Below are positions 13,318 to 24,246 of a DNA stretch of 64,000 bases, piece by piece. The position numbers were made by a program, and so were the translations under genes. The notes under the pieces are model-generated. The model made no database searches, was not told the DNA's origin, and saw only the letters and a program-made list of their open reading frames with translations. This DNA comes from Siphonodentalium dalli. Lineage: Eukaryota > Mollusca > Scaphopoda > Gadilida > Siphonodentaliidae. The DNA lies in assembly GCA_032622095.1 (NCBI GenBank), contig CP136061.1, positions 8,462,447 through 8,526,446 on the forward strand. The letters are read 5' to 3'. How positions within the stretch are numbered: position 1 is the first letter of the stretch; the number at the start of each line of letters is the position of its first letter.

Positions 13318-14901
13318 GTTATGACGAACCTCCGATGGAACTCTTATTCAAACTTCTTAACTCGACCAGCCCGGGTATATTAAACAATTTGGCGATCTTT
13401 ATAATACTCGGGTTGAAAAATTTCTAATAAAAGGGATACAATTATAAATGATGAATAAGATACGTAATAAATGCAAATTGTGTTTGTTTGTAGCTTTATT
13501 GTGTGTTTTTGTATATGTTTAGTGTATGTTAATGCTGCATGTCTGTTTATTTCAATGTGTCATAAGTATGTTCCTTGAATGTTTACAACCTCTAGTTTAT
13601 TGTGAGCCTTCATATAATGTTCTATATATGTGAATAGTGTAAATAGTTAACCCATCGCTCATGTTCCATGTAAAATGGCTGAGATTAAAGCATCATTCAT
13701 TCACGTGCCGCATATTACTGTGATCACAACATGATTACTAATTGTGAACGCGCGTTCATCAGTATTCTGGTAATTGTCAATTCACCGTGAGTCGTGTCAG
13801 TTTAGACCAGATAACAGAAATGGATCAACTATTAGCAGACCATTTTCTGACAATTGTCTCAATCGAATGAGCGAAACTGACGGAGAAAGTTTCGAGGCAT
13901 ACATGAGATGAGTTCTTTACTTTGGTACCAAAAGAACAACATGATCCTCACCAATGGGTGTGTTGATGTAAACAATATTTATTCTAGCTCTCACATATAC
14001 TTGAGTATATAATAATAACATAACAGTAAATACAACGTTTTCGTTTCTTGTTTTTGGTGAGTTTTTTTTTCAATTGTGAGATATGGAGGATCTGACAACA
14101 AGCAAAATGTTTTTGTGTGTTACTTCTGAATCAGAAATTATTTCATTTTGGTTATATTACTATACGCCAAGTTAGCTTGGTCATCTACAAAGGAAAATCA
14201 TGATTGGGTAAAAGATTTCGAAAGCATATTGTAACTGAAGTTTATCATGGACTGTATCAAGAGGATACTCCTATCAGTCAATAATATATATCACGTGACT
14301 TTCTCGCATACTGATTGGCTGGCCACTGCTATACTATTTAACGATAGTACCCATGTAGGATTGCTACATGCCTACTATTCTTTTTCTATTTATATTAACA
14401 AACTCATTTCGCGAAATCGGGCTGCTGCCTGAAGTTACGATCAATTTTAAACTAGACCTTGTGCCATATGTGTTGCAATATCGGTATAGCATTAGATTTA
14501 TTGATGAATTGCAATGATCTTACAAATTTCCGATGATATGAAGCCAATGTATTTAATAGTTTGTCCAAGTTGTCAAGCGGCCAGTCCTAATTTTTGCAAA
14601 GCCAGTGGACGTTATTTATAATTTCCTTTTCCGGTTAATCGAAGTTAAACAAGTTCATTCTAAAATTTCGCCAAAATGTTTTGGCTAATGACGTATTTAT
14701 ATAAATTAATGTATGAATCATGAAGAGATGCTGTTAGGTGTAACTAATAACATAGTTATGCTCCCCTGCCATCGTCAAAATATTACCGTAAATTGGAAAA
14801 TCTGAGACCGATTTCCAAAATTCAAGGTAAATAAAAATGTGACAAAATCAGACTCAGAAATTGTGTGATAATTTGCACAAATGTTCGATATAATATAATA
14901 A
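13318..14901. other. No gene recognised
   Basis: AT-rich sequence with no convincing open frame. A 61-codon frame at 14247-14432 has no recognisable motif. The stretch near 13680-13705 ends in GAGATTAAAGCATCATTCATTC, here noted only as a possible retroelement tail. Nothing else is seen. Confidence 0.5.
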
Positions 14902-15036
14902 ATAATGAATGTATTGTCGTTGATTATGCCAAAATAGTGGTCCTCGATGAGGAATAGTCCACTCGCCTGCGGCTCGTGGACTATTCGTCCTCGAGGACCA
15001 CTATTTTGGCATATTCAACTCCAAGCCATTCATTAT
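14902..15036. repeat. Long palindrome with CGAG-type apex
   Basis: Near-perfect inverted arms run from ATGCCAAAATAGTGG (14926) to its complement ending at 15012. Weaker pairing extends out to 14902 and 15036 (ATAATGAATG against CATTCATTAT). On the minus strand the apex reads CGAGCCGCAGGCGAG. The same apex style occurs in palindromes at 22844, 38503 and 40057, while the arms are unrelated. Confidence 0.9.
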
Positions 15037-15435
15037 GTATATAATAGTGTATGACTAGGATGTTTTGAAGAGAACTAGAATAATTTAATATTAATAATGA
15101 AAAAAAAGAACAAAAGAAAATCCACTTGTGCTGTGCTATGTGTATGTATATAATAAATGGTGCACATTTAATTGAATTGAATTTGTCAGCAGTGTAGTTG
15201 CCGATGTGTAACACACATTTAGACATCAGAGCTAATCAAGCTGTTGTTTAGTCAGTTGCAGTATTTACGAAATCTACCGGTTATGTCAATATACAGTCCA
15301 ACTGCTAGAAATATGTTATCATTTTCTTCAGCTGATAAGTTATCAGATCCTTTTATTAATATATCACTTGTTAGAGTATATGGTAAATTCTCAAGGAATT
15401 TTATTCTTTGCTCCCTTTTTTATTATTGATATATA
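15037..15435. other. No gene recognised
   Basis: AT-rich sequence between the palindrome and the Helitron-like element. Short frames on both strands show no motifs. Confidence 0.4.
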
Positions 15436-16616
15436 TCTATTATATATTTTGGAAGATCTGTCTGTGTTTGTGTGTGTCTGTTCGCGATGGAGTCGAAAAC
15501 GTCTGAGCCAATTTCGATGAAACTTGGTATGCGACGTGACCTTGACCTTGAAATCGGATCATTTCAAGGTCAAACGCCCGAATATCACAGGATTTCGATG
15601 AAACTTGCTATGTGGGGGTATTTTCTGCCGGGGAGTGACAGAGGGTTATTAATTTGCCCGTGCGACGTGACCTTGCCCTTGGAATCGGGTCAATTCAAGG
15701 TCAAATCGCCAAGTTTGATGGGATTTCGACGAAATTTTATACGTAGAGTTACTTTTGTCCACTGAGTGTTTTGGACGGGTCAAATCGTGACCCCACTTGA
15801 CCTTCAAAATGGACAATTCAAGGTCAAAGCCCAGACGAAGTCAGGTCAGGTTCTAGTCAATTATATATTTTGGAAGATATGTTTGTATGTGTGTGTGTGT
15901 CTGTTCGCGATGGACTCGAAAACGGCAGAGCCGATTTCGATGAAACTTCGTATGTGGGGGTATTTTCGGCCGGGGAGTGACATAGGCCTATTAATTTGCC
16001 TGCGCGACGTGACCTTGACTTTGAAATAGGGTCATTTCAAGGTCAAACGCCCGAATCTCGCGGGATTTCGATGAAACTTGGTATGTGGGGGTACTTTCGG
16101 CCGGGGAGTGGCATAGGCCTATTAATTTGCCCGTGCGACGTGACCTTGAAATCGGGTCATTTCAAGGTCAAACGCCCGAGATCACGGGATTTCGATGAAA
16201 ATTAGTGTCTAGGGATACTTTCGTATGGGGAGTCTCATAATCATATTCGTTTGCCCGTGCGACGTGACCTTGAGCTTGAAATCGGGTCAATTCAAGGTCA
16301 AATCGCTAATTTTGATGGAATTTCGACGAAATTGTATACATAGGGTTACTTTTGTCCACTGAGTGTTTTGGACGGGTCAAATCGTGACACCGACCTGACT
16401 TTGACCTTCGAAATGATCAATTCAAGGTCAAATCGGGTAAACCCGGATGGATTTCGACGGGTACTTTTGTCGGGTACTTTTGTCCGGGCAGTGTTTTGGA
16501 CGGATCAAATCGTTACCCCACCTGACATTGACCAAAATGGACAATTCAAGGTCAAGTCGCGCAATTCGTGAAAAGCAGAGGGGAAACAGCCCGGACGAAG
16601 TCGGGTCCACCTGCTA

Positions 16617-16617
<1 letters not shown>
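15436..16617 (+). mobile_element. Helitron-like non-autonomous element, copy 1
   Basis: The 3' end has a small hairpin (CCCGGACGAAGTCGGG, 16590-16605) followed about 8 nt later by CTAG at 16614-16617 and then T. This matches the Helitron signature of a hairpin near a CTRR end inserted before T. A plausible 5' TC end lies at 15436. The body contains two related units starting near 15440 and 15862 (both with TTATATATTTTGGAAGAT and TCTGTTCGCGATGGA), each followed by repeats of TTTCGATGAAACTTGGTATG-like sequence. It contains many TGACCTTGA and TCAAGGTCA motifs. No Rep/helicase is present. The short open frames are read-through of repeat units, not genes. Confidence 0.6.

Positions 16618-16674
<57 letters not shown>
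16618..16674. repeat. (AT)n microsatellite
   Basis: A run of about 28 TA dinucleotides directly after the Helitron-like CTAG end. It is consistent with insertion into, or expansion at, an AT target. Confidence 0.97.
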
Positions 16675-16681
<7 letters not shown>

Positions 16682-17340
16682 CATTCGAAGAAATTGGGGG
16701 GTGGCGGTGGGGTAAACGTGTATTTTATGACATAGTCTGGTTCTCCCTTCGACCATGCTCTATCGGATGTCACTGATATTAGGATTACATAACCACCAAT
16801 GTGCAATGATGTACATATGTTTGTTCTAGAGTTATCGTTCTTAGTTTATCCTAAACCACTTATATATGGTACATGCACGTCACATATTATATATATACCA
16901 TGCTAACTTGGGATGTTACATATATGTGAACCGGGTGGTATAACAAATTCCCTGTGTTTTTAGGAAAGGAAGTCAAATGCGCGAAAAATGTGGTCTTTAA
17001 CTTTGACTAAATGTGTTATGTAAACATAGAACTATTTCCAAATGTTTTATATGTTATTATATGCAGTCTGTCTTGATATTACGTGACGACTTGAAGCGCA
17101 AGCACTAATTAATCGTACAAAATTAATATATAAAGATTAAGCACACTCGCCAAGTCCGAATAACAATTAATCAAATGAGATTTGCTTGTCGCAATGCCTC
17201 GGTGTTGACCGTGACTTACAACGCACACGACATTTGCTCACACGAATGAATACCGTTTTCTTTTGTGTGCATTTCTATATCAACCCGTTTACACTGCTAT
17301 GCCTGTAGAACTGTATACAGATCTGCACCAATGTAAACAC
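16675..17340. other. No gene recognised
   Basis: AT-rich non-coding sequence. No repeat or open frame worth calling was seen. Confidence 0.4.
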
Positions 17341-17660
17341 ACCCTTATACGCAGTTCGAGCACACAATTACGGTACATAAATCTTAAAACTGAACTTACC
17401 ACGGGCACAACATGATTATATGATCTGAGATACAAGGAAAATATTCATTAATTGAACACTAAATAACAAAATAAAATTAAAGCGTTTTGTTTTCGAAAGA
17501 AATTAAATTTGCTCAATAACAAAGATATTTAAAACTTTTTTTGTTTAGAGAGCGTTTGGTTTTAAAGAGGGAGTTTTTGACAAAGTGATTTTAAGGTATG
17601 ACCCAAAACCTCAAATAGAGCCCACGCACACAATAAGTGAATTTGACTTGTAAACATGAT
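17341..17660 (+). repeat. Distal paralogous segment A2
   Basis: Homologous in the same orientation to 47641-47950. Shared stretches include GAGCGTTTTGTTTTC-like sequence, GAAATTAAATTT, AAGATATTTA and CCCACGCACACAATA against CCCACACACAAAATA. In the other copy it lies almost directly after the satellite-flanking segment. Here it is separated from that segment by about 5.9 kb containing the minisatellite, a palindrome and the Helitron-like element. Confidence 0.75.
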
Positions 17661-18230
17661 ATGCCTCACTCACATAGCAAAGTTCTGTTCGTATTAGTTT
17701 TGTTTTGAAATATGACTATAATCACAATTGTGATTGTTTGTGATATTTTATACCGCCATCTGTAAAACCTAATTGTTGAGGGATCAGAAGGGGCTATGAC
17801 CCCAATATTGGCTTATTTAATTGCTTCGATGACCAATTAATATAAAAATTACAAAATAACGTCACATTTCTCAACCAGTTCCAAACAGCATAAACTGATC
17901 TAGAAGATATTAGTGAAAAAACATCATATTTTCAAATTCCTGCGGCCATTTTGGTGACCATCTTGGATGTAGAGTTTTAAAAGTGGCATTATGTCTTAGC
18001 TTCACGAAATTATATATACATTGGTATACATGTTACTAGATTTCCCCGCTATAATTTGCATCAAACTTACTTAGGGCCTAGTCTGAAAAACGTCGGCCAC
18101 GATGGACGCCACCTTGTCTGGAGTCTACACGGCCACCGTTTTTTCTTGTTAAACTTGAAGGACATAATAAGGAACACAATGAGTGGGGTAAAGTTAAGTC
18201 CCGGTGTGGGGGTGCAAGGTATGTAGTTTA
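17661..18230 (+). repeat. Dispersed repeat, copy A3
   Basis: Similar in order and orientation to 36430-36890. Shared landmarks are ATTTTATACCGC, GTTGAGGGAT, GTGAAAAAACATCATATTTT (one difference), CGGCCACGATGGACGCC and GAGTGGGGTAAAGT. It contains a CCATCTTGG / GGCCATTTTGG module that recurs elsewhere in the window. No coding signal is visible. Confidence 0.75.
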
Positions 18231-18454
18231 ATATATGCAATATTTGTTGCATGTGTGTATACTGTGCAGTTGGTGTGAAAGGATTGAAAAGTTGAAAACA
18301 TTTAAAAAATCGGCGTGCCAAACTAAAGTTTAATTTGAAATGTGTACACACCATATGTCATGTATGATATGTGTTCACAAAGGACGCATACGTTCCATTT
18401 GTTTGAAATGTTCATCGCCATACGCGGAACGGCCATTGCATTGATACACCAATA

Positions 18455-18905
18455 GGTTACACTGGTGTAAATGTTTTCCATAGGCCTCAGTGCTAACGTT
18501 TTAGCGTATAGTGTTGGCAATATAAATGTTGGGTCCAAAATTTTCTTTAAATCTGAAAAATTGACATTTTGGGAAACTTTTTACACAAAAAAATCATGTC
18601 TGTCTGGCAGGGAATTCGCCTTTAAATCTTATGTTTTCGTAACTAGTGTCAGAACCGCATAAAAAAATACAGTCATATTTTAGACCACACCAAAAAATTC
18701 AAACTTCACTATAAAGGGTTAATTCCTGTACCAATGGTTATTTTACCTATGGGAAATCATAGGGAAGAGGTGTGATGACTTTTTTATGTGAAAAGCACAC
18801 AAGGCTATTGACCAATCAGGGCCAAGTGTCTATTTTATTCTCTCCTATATATTCCTCCCGCATCCGCTAGATGTCGCTCGGAACCTTATTTACACCAGTG
18901 TAACC
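18455..18905. repeat. Terminal repeat / MITE copy 1 (451 bp)
   Basis: Begins with GGTTACACTGGTGTAAAT and ends with the perfect 18-bp inverted complement. It differs from the copy at 19808 by roughly a dozen substitutions or 1-bp indels. The short frames at 18471 (+) and 18323 (-) are shared repeat sequence and not genes. Confidence 0.9.
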
Positions 18906-19807
18906 TAAAGCGATAGCCCGCTTTTTCGCGGAATAATTGTAACTCCCTACATTTCTTCAGAATTGCTCATCAATGGGAAAAATGTGTTCAAAAACAATAT
19001 CACTTCTGTGGTTCTTTATTTGTCACACACAATTTAACCCCACCCCCTTTAACAAATTATTCATCAAAAAAGCACAATTTTCCACCACCAGTCATGTTCA
19101 GGCCCCATTTTCACTCAGTTTTAGGGGTCTGGTGTTGCAAACTTGGATCAGCTATGGAAGACTGTACAATGTTCTTTCCATGAGAGAACTTCTGGTGATG
19201 TGAGGTCATTGAGTCCAGATCTGATCAGCTGAGCATCAAGCGCATGACTTTATCAGCACATTGAAGAATAAAATATGACATTTTCAGGTCTGCAAGGGTG
19301 ATCCAAGATAACTGGATGTGGGTGTATATTGAATTAGTTGAATAATTATATACTCTCTTTGAATTGATGAAGCATTTTCTTAAATGTGTCCAAGTTTTAG
19401 TGCTATTAACCTTCAAATGACCATACCCACCAGTGGAAATGACACACTTTTATGATATATATCTGTATATCACTGGCTATGAAATCCAAAATACTTGTTA
19501 GATTAGGTTCTTATAACAATTGATATATGTGTCGTTGACATGCTCATGTTATGGGTCATTTGCATTATCATGTGACTATTACCACCTTGAAAAAATTTGA
19601 AAATACCTTGAAAAATTGGCATTTTTTATGAAAAATCTTACAATTGTTTTGGCTGATGTAAGTGAAAGAAGACATCAGCAGCAAGAATAGCCACACCAAG
19701 CATGAGATATTCATTGGACTGAAAGACCAGGCTCTGTAAAAAGCATTAAAATGCTTTAAAGTGACTCCCAGGAATCAAAAATGATAAAAAGCTATATTTT
19801 CCCTTTA
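18906..19807. other. Interior of composite element
   Basis: About 900 bp starting TAAAGCG and ending CCCTTTA. A 76-codon frame at 18973-19203 (+) shows no recognisable motif. No reverse transcriptase, transposase or tRNA-like primer site is seen. Confidence 0.5.
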
Positions 19808-20256
19808 GGTTACACTGGTGTAAATGTTTTCCATAGGCCTCAGTGCTAACGTTTTAGCGTATAGTGTTGGCAATATAAATGTTGGGTCCAAAATTTTCTT
19901 TAAATCTGAAAAATTGACATTTTAGGAAACTTTTTACACAAAAAAAACATGTCTGTCTAGCAGGGAATTCGCCTTTAAATCTTATGTTTTCGTAACTAGT
20001 GTCAGAACCGCATAAAAAAATACCGTCATATTTTAGACCACACCAAAAATTCAAACTTCACTACAAAGGGTTAATTCCTGTGCCAATGGTTATTTTACCT
20101 ATGGGAAATCATAGGGAAGAGGTGTGATGATTTTTTATGTGAAAAGCACACAAGGCTATTGGCCAATCAGGGCCAAGTGTCTATTTTATTATCTCCTATA
20201 TATTCCTCCCGCATCCGCTAGATGTCGCTCGGAACCTCATTTACACCAGTGTAACC
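19808..20256. repeat. Terminal repeat / MITE copy 2 (449 bp)
   Basis: Direct repeat of the 18455 copy with the same 18-bp inverted ends. Right flank AATA matches the left flank of copy 1. Confidence 0.9.
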
Positions 20257-20761
20257 AATAACAATACACCCATTGCCAGAAAAGTGACGAACGCCTTGAC
20301 GATTGACATGTTATTATGTCGATGCGCTGCCAGCTCACGACAATTACACTAAACTGTTGTTTTCTCGGTTCTCTTATATGGCATTTGAATTGTTTTCCGC
20401 TGACATGTATCTTTTGTTTGTTATTTGTTCTAATTTCTAATGAAATAAATATATGACCAGTGCATGAAATAGCATGCAGAATAATAATCAGGCCAAAACA
20501 TCACGATCGTCGTCACATGTTTATTGTACGCAAATACCGAGTAAGTTTCTAATCACATTAAAGTGCATCCAAATACGCAAATACCGAGTACGTTTTTAAT
20601 CACGTTTAGCCCATCACCCCCTACGACAGGGCCAGATACAATTGCCAATATGCACCACAAGACATAAGAATGGCCGCAGGTAATGCACATCTGATATTAA
20701 CTTTGAAAATATGATCTCTCATCATGGTTAATTAAAATACATGTATGATTCCATGAGGGTT
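20257..20761. other. No gene; small 45-bp duplication
   Basis: Non-coding sequence. Two tandem copies containing ACGCAAATACCGAGTA lie near 20529 and 20574. Nothing else is recognised. Confidence 0.5.
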
Positions 20762-21859
20762 TTTAAATCAACGGGTGGGTGGCGATGTCGGGGAACGCTC
20801 TTTAAATGATTGTGTGGGCTTTGGGGATGTTGGGTGAACGCTCCTTAAATCACCTGGTAGGCTTAGTGGATGTTGGGTGAACGCTCCTTAAATCACCTGG
20901 TAGGCTTGTCGGTGTTGGTGGAACGCTCTTTAAATCACATGGTAAGCTTGGGTATGTTGGGGAAACGCTCCTTAAATCACCTGGTTGGTTTGGGGGGTGT
21001 TGGGTGAACGCTCCTTAAATCACCTGGTAGGCTTGATGGATGTTGGGGAACGCTCTTTAAATGATTGGGTGGGATTTGGGGATGTTGGGTGAACGCTCCT
21101 TAAATCACCTGGTAGGATTTGGGATGTTGGGTGAACGCTCCTTAAATCGTAGGCTTGTGGAATGTTGGGGGAATGCTCCGTAAATCACCTGGTAGGCTCG
21201 GGGGTGTTGGGGAACGCTCTTGAAATGATTGGGTAGGCTTGGGGGATGTTGGTGAACGCTCCTTACATCACCTGGTAGGCTTGGGAGATGTTGGGTGAAC
21301 GCTCATTAAATCACCTGGTAGGCTTGGGAGATGTTGGGTGAACGCTCATTAAATCACCTGGTAGGCTCGGTGGTGTTGGGGAACGCTCTTTAAATGATTG
21401 GGTGGGCTTGGGGTGTTGGTGAACGCTCCTTACATCACCTGGTAGGCTTGTGGGATGTTCGGTGAACGCTCCTTAAATCACCTGGTAGGCTCGTGGGTGT
21501 TGGGGAACGCTCTTTAAATGATTGGGTGGGATTTGGGGATGTTGGGTGAACGCTCCTTAAATCACCCGGTAGGCTTGGGGGATGTTGGGTGAACGCTCCT
21601 TAAATCACCTGGTAGGCTTGGGGGATGTTGGGTGAACGCTCCTTAAATCACCTGGTAGGTTTGGGGGATGTTGGGTGAACGCTCCTTAAATATCTTCTGG
21701 TAGGCTTGGGGGGTTAGTGAACGCTCTTTAAATGATTGGGTAGGCTTGGGGAATGTTGGGTGAACGCTCTTTAAATCACCTGGTAGGCTTGGGGAAGTTG
21801 GGTGAACGCTCCTTAAATCAACTGGTAGGCTTGGGGAATGTTGGGGAACGCTCTTTAAA
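20762..21859 (+). repeat. 43-46-bp minisatellite
   Basis: About 24 imperfect tandem units of roughly 43-46 bp containing GTTGGGTGAACGCTCCTT, AAATCACCTGGTAGGCTT and variants such as AAATGATTGGGTGGG. Unit length varies through G-run changes, so no long reading frame persists. It abuts the unrelated 42-bp array within 50 bp. Confidence 0.93.
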
Positions 21860-21908
21860 AGAACTTATTCAAACATCTCCGTTGTTTCTTCAAAAATTAT
21901 TGCGATCT

Positions 21909-22793
21909 AATATTATAAAGTTATTATACAATGCTGTGTACAGTATGTGTTTTATTATAACGTTATTATACAATGTTGTATACAGTATGTGTTTTATTAT
22001 AAAGTTATTATACAATATTGTATACAGTATGTGTTTTATTATAAAGTTATTATACAATGCTGTGTACAGTATGTGTTTTATTATAAAGTTATTATACAAT
22101 ATTGTATACAGTATGTGTTTTATTATAAAGTTATTATACAATGTTGTATACAGTATGTGTTTTATTATAAAGTTATTATACAATGTTGTATACAGTATGT
22201 GTTTTATTATAAATTTATTATTCAATGTTGTATACAGTATGTGTTTTATTATAAAGTTATTATACAATGTTGTATACAGTATGTGTTTTATTATAAAGTT
22301 ATTATACAATGTTGTGTACAGTATGTGTTTTATTATAAAGTTATTATACAATGTTGTGTACAGTATGTGTTCTATTATAAAGTTATTATACAATGTTGTG
22401 TACATTATGTGTTTTATTATAAAGTTATTATACAATGTTGTATACAGTATGTGGTTTATTATAAAGTTATTATACAATGTTGTATACATTATGTGTTTTA
22501 TTATAAAGTTATAATACAATGTTGTGTACTGTATGTGGTTTATTATAAAGTTATTATGCAATGTTGTGTACAGTATGTGTTTTATTATAAAGTTATTATA
22601 CAATGCTGTGTACAGTATGTGTTTTATTATAAAGTTATTATACAATGTTGTGTACAGTATGTGGTTTATTATAAAGTTATTATACAATGTTGTGTACAGT
22701 GTGTGTTTTATTATAAAGTTATTATACAATGTTGTGTACAGTATGTGTTTTATTATAAAGTTATTATACAAAGATGTGTACAGTATGTGTTTT
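21909..22793 (+). repeat. 42-bp minisatellite, open in several frames
   Basis: About 21 units of 42 bp containing TTATTATAAAGTTATTATAC, AATGTTGTGTAC and AGTATGTGTT. Because 42 is a multiple of three and few phases contain stops, frames of 253-317 codons stay open on both strands. The repeated hydrophobic, Tyr/Ile-rich products and near-equal openness on opposite strands argue that this is a length artefact rather than a gene. Confidence 0.95.
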
Positions 22794-22843
22794 TCTTGTA
22801 CGAGTCCAGGTGAAAAGTCACATTGGACGAGACACTCAGACAC

Positions 22844-22960
22844 TCAATTTTTCCTGCACTCGATCGATTTTGGCGGAAGGATAATATTGAACGAGAAGCC
22901 GCAGGCTTCGAGTTCAATATTATCCTTCCGCCAAAATCGATCGAGTGCAGGAAAAATTGA
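22844..22960. repeat. 117-bp near-perfect palindrome
   Basis: Arms start at TCAATTTTTCCTGCACTCG and end with its exact complement at 22960, about 46 bp each. The apex is AAGCCGCAGGCTT flanked on both sides by CGAG in direct orientation (22892-22912). The arms pair without visible mismatch, which implies recent formation or gene conversion. Confidence 0.95.
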
Positions 22961-24246
22961 CAGTTCGAACGGGAATGCAGTTCTGTATTTATTTCACGCC
23001 GGCGGACCTTAAAAAATGCTAATGATTTGAGAAATAATTATGAAAACGAAAGCGAAATCACGGCAGAAGAGGAGTTAATCCGTTGGAACTTAATTTTTGC
23101 CGTGGAACCAGTCTACCAATGTCTCGGTATGCGTCCTTCGACTTGATGACGGATGCCGCCTCGAATGTAAATTGTTCTGGGACCTGACAGGAGATGGTTA
23201 TGTATCCTTTTGATTTAACGAGCAACGAAGTTCGATAATCTGTATTTCTTCATGGAGGAGTGACTCAAGTTGACAACTTATTCCGAGAATTCTAAAATAA
23301 AAAGTTTGTTATTTAGTCAATGTTTGACTTCGAGTGTGGAACATTCGAGTTCACACGGTGCAACACAGCTAAGAGAGAAAGTTTACTGACAAAATGTCTA
23401 TGATCATCTAAAATTAAATTCTTGAATCTATCGAACGGATCTAGATATGGAGTTGGAGAATCTCCATCAAACTTGCCACAGCATGGCCAATTCTGACTAG
23501 AAATTCTGGAAAACTAGTGATTTTCGAAAATACAGTCAAAATGTTTCAACTTTCACTTTCAGGTAAGTTTTTTTCTTCTTTAAATAAATCAGAAAAAAAT
23601 ACATGTAAATTCCTATTTCAAGAGTTAACAATCAAAATTCCAATCCATTTGTCATTTGAATGATTTGTCAATGAATTATTCAAATTTTTTAAATATAATT
23701 AATAAGTTTTTTCAGTTTATATTTTTGAAATTTTTACTATTCACTAATTCAGGCACATTTTTCTAACTAGTGTCTAGTACCAGCTGAGTACTACCAGTAG
23801 TGGTGCAGAATTTTTTTTTAAATTCCACATATATCAATATTAGGACTGTTTGTCATTCGACATTACCAAATACTATATGGCGTACAACGATTTTGAATTT
23901 AAAAAAAGGCTGATACTAGAACAATTTTAACCATTTTCTTCAATACAAAATTGGAATATATAAATTTATAATATGTGTAGGCCTACATGTATTTCTCTCT
24001 GATTTTAGCATATTCTGATTAGTTCGGGCATTTAATTAATTTATAAATTCAAATGTTAAAATAATGTCACTTCCAAAAAATATTTGGTCAGTTTTTCTTA
24101 CTATTAAAATAGTGGAGGGAAAGATTGCATATTTGCTGTCCCCAGGGAAGATCATAAAATTACATTTGAAATACAAGGTCAAAACGTTTTCTTCTTAAAT
24201 AGAATATCAACATGTATGTAATAACAATTAGTAAATTTTACAATAA
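22961..24246. other. No gene recognised
   Basis: AT-rich sequence with long A/T runs and no convincing open frame. A regulatory or untranslated role for the recombinase fossil upstream or downstream cannot be judged. Confidence 0.4.

Larger units (their letters stand above)
18455..20256. mobile_element. 1.8-kb composite element with 450-bp direct terminal repeats
   Basis: Two direct repeats (18455-18905 and 19808-20256, about 97% identical by eye) bound a roughly 900-bp interior. Each repeat starts GGTTACACTGGTGTAAAT and ends with its exact complement. The whole unit is flanked by AATA at 18451-18454 and 20257-20260. The inner junctions do not share a matching 4-bp flank. This is LTR-like in layout, but the ends are GG..CC rather than TG..CA, and no primer-binding site or protease/RT/integrase is seen inside. 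The alternative is two separate TA-flanked MITEs: copy 1 has TA on both sides, copy 2 only on the left. Confidence 0.6.

Noticed and set aside
18455-20256. Classical LTR retrotransposon
   Set aside because: No TG..CA ends, primer-binding site, polypurine tract or retroelement protein is visible; kept as an unclassified composite.
21753-23012. Frames of 253, 288, 317 and 162 codons in the 42-bp array
   Set aside because: Openness on both strands follows from a unit length divisible by three; low-complexity hydrophobic products.
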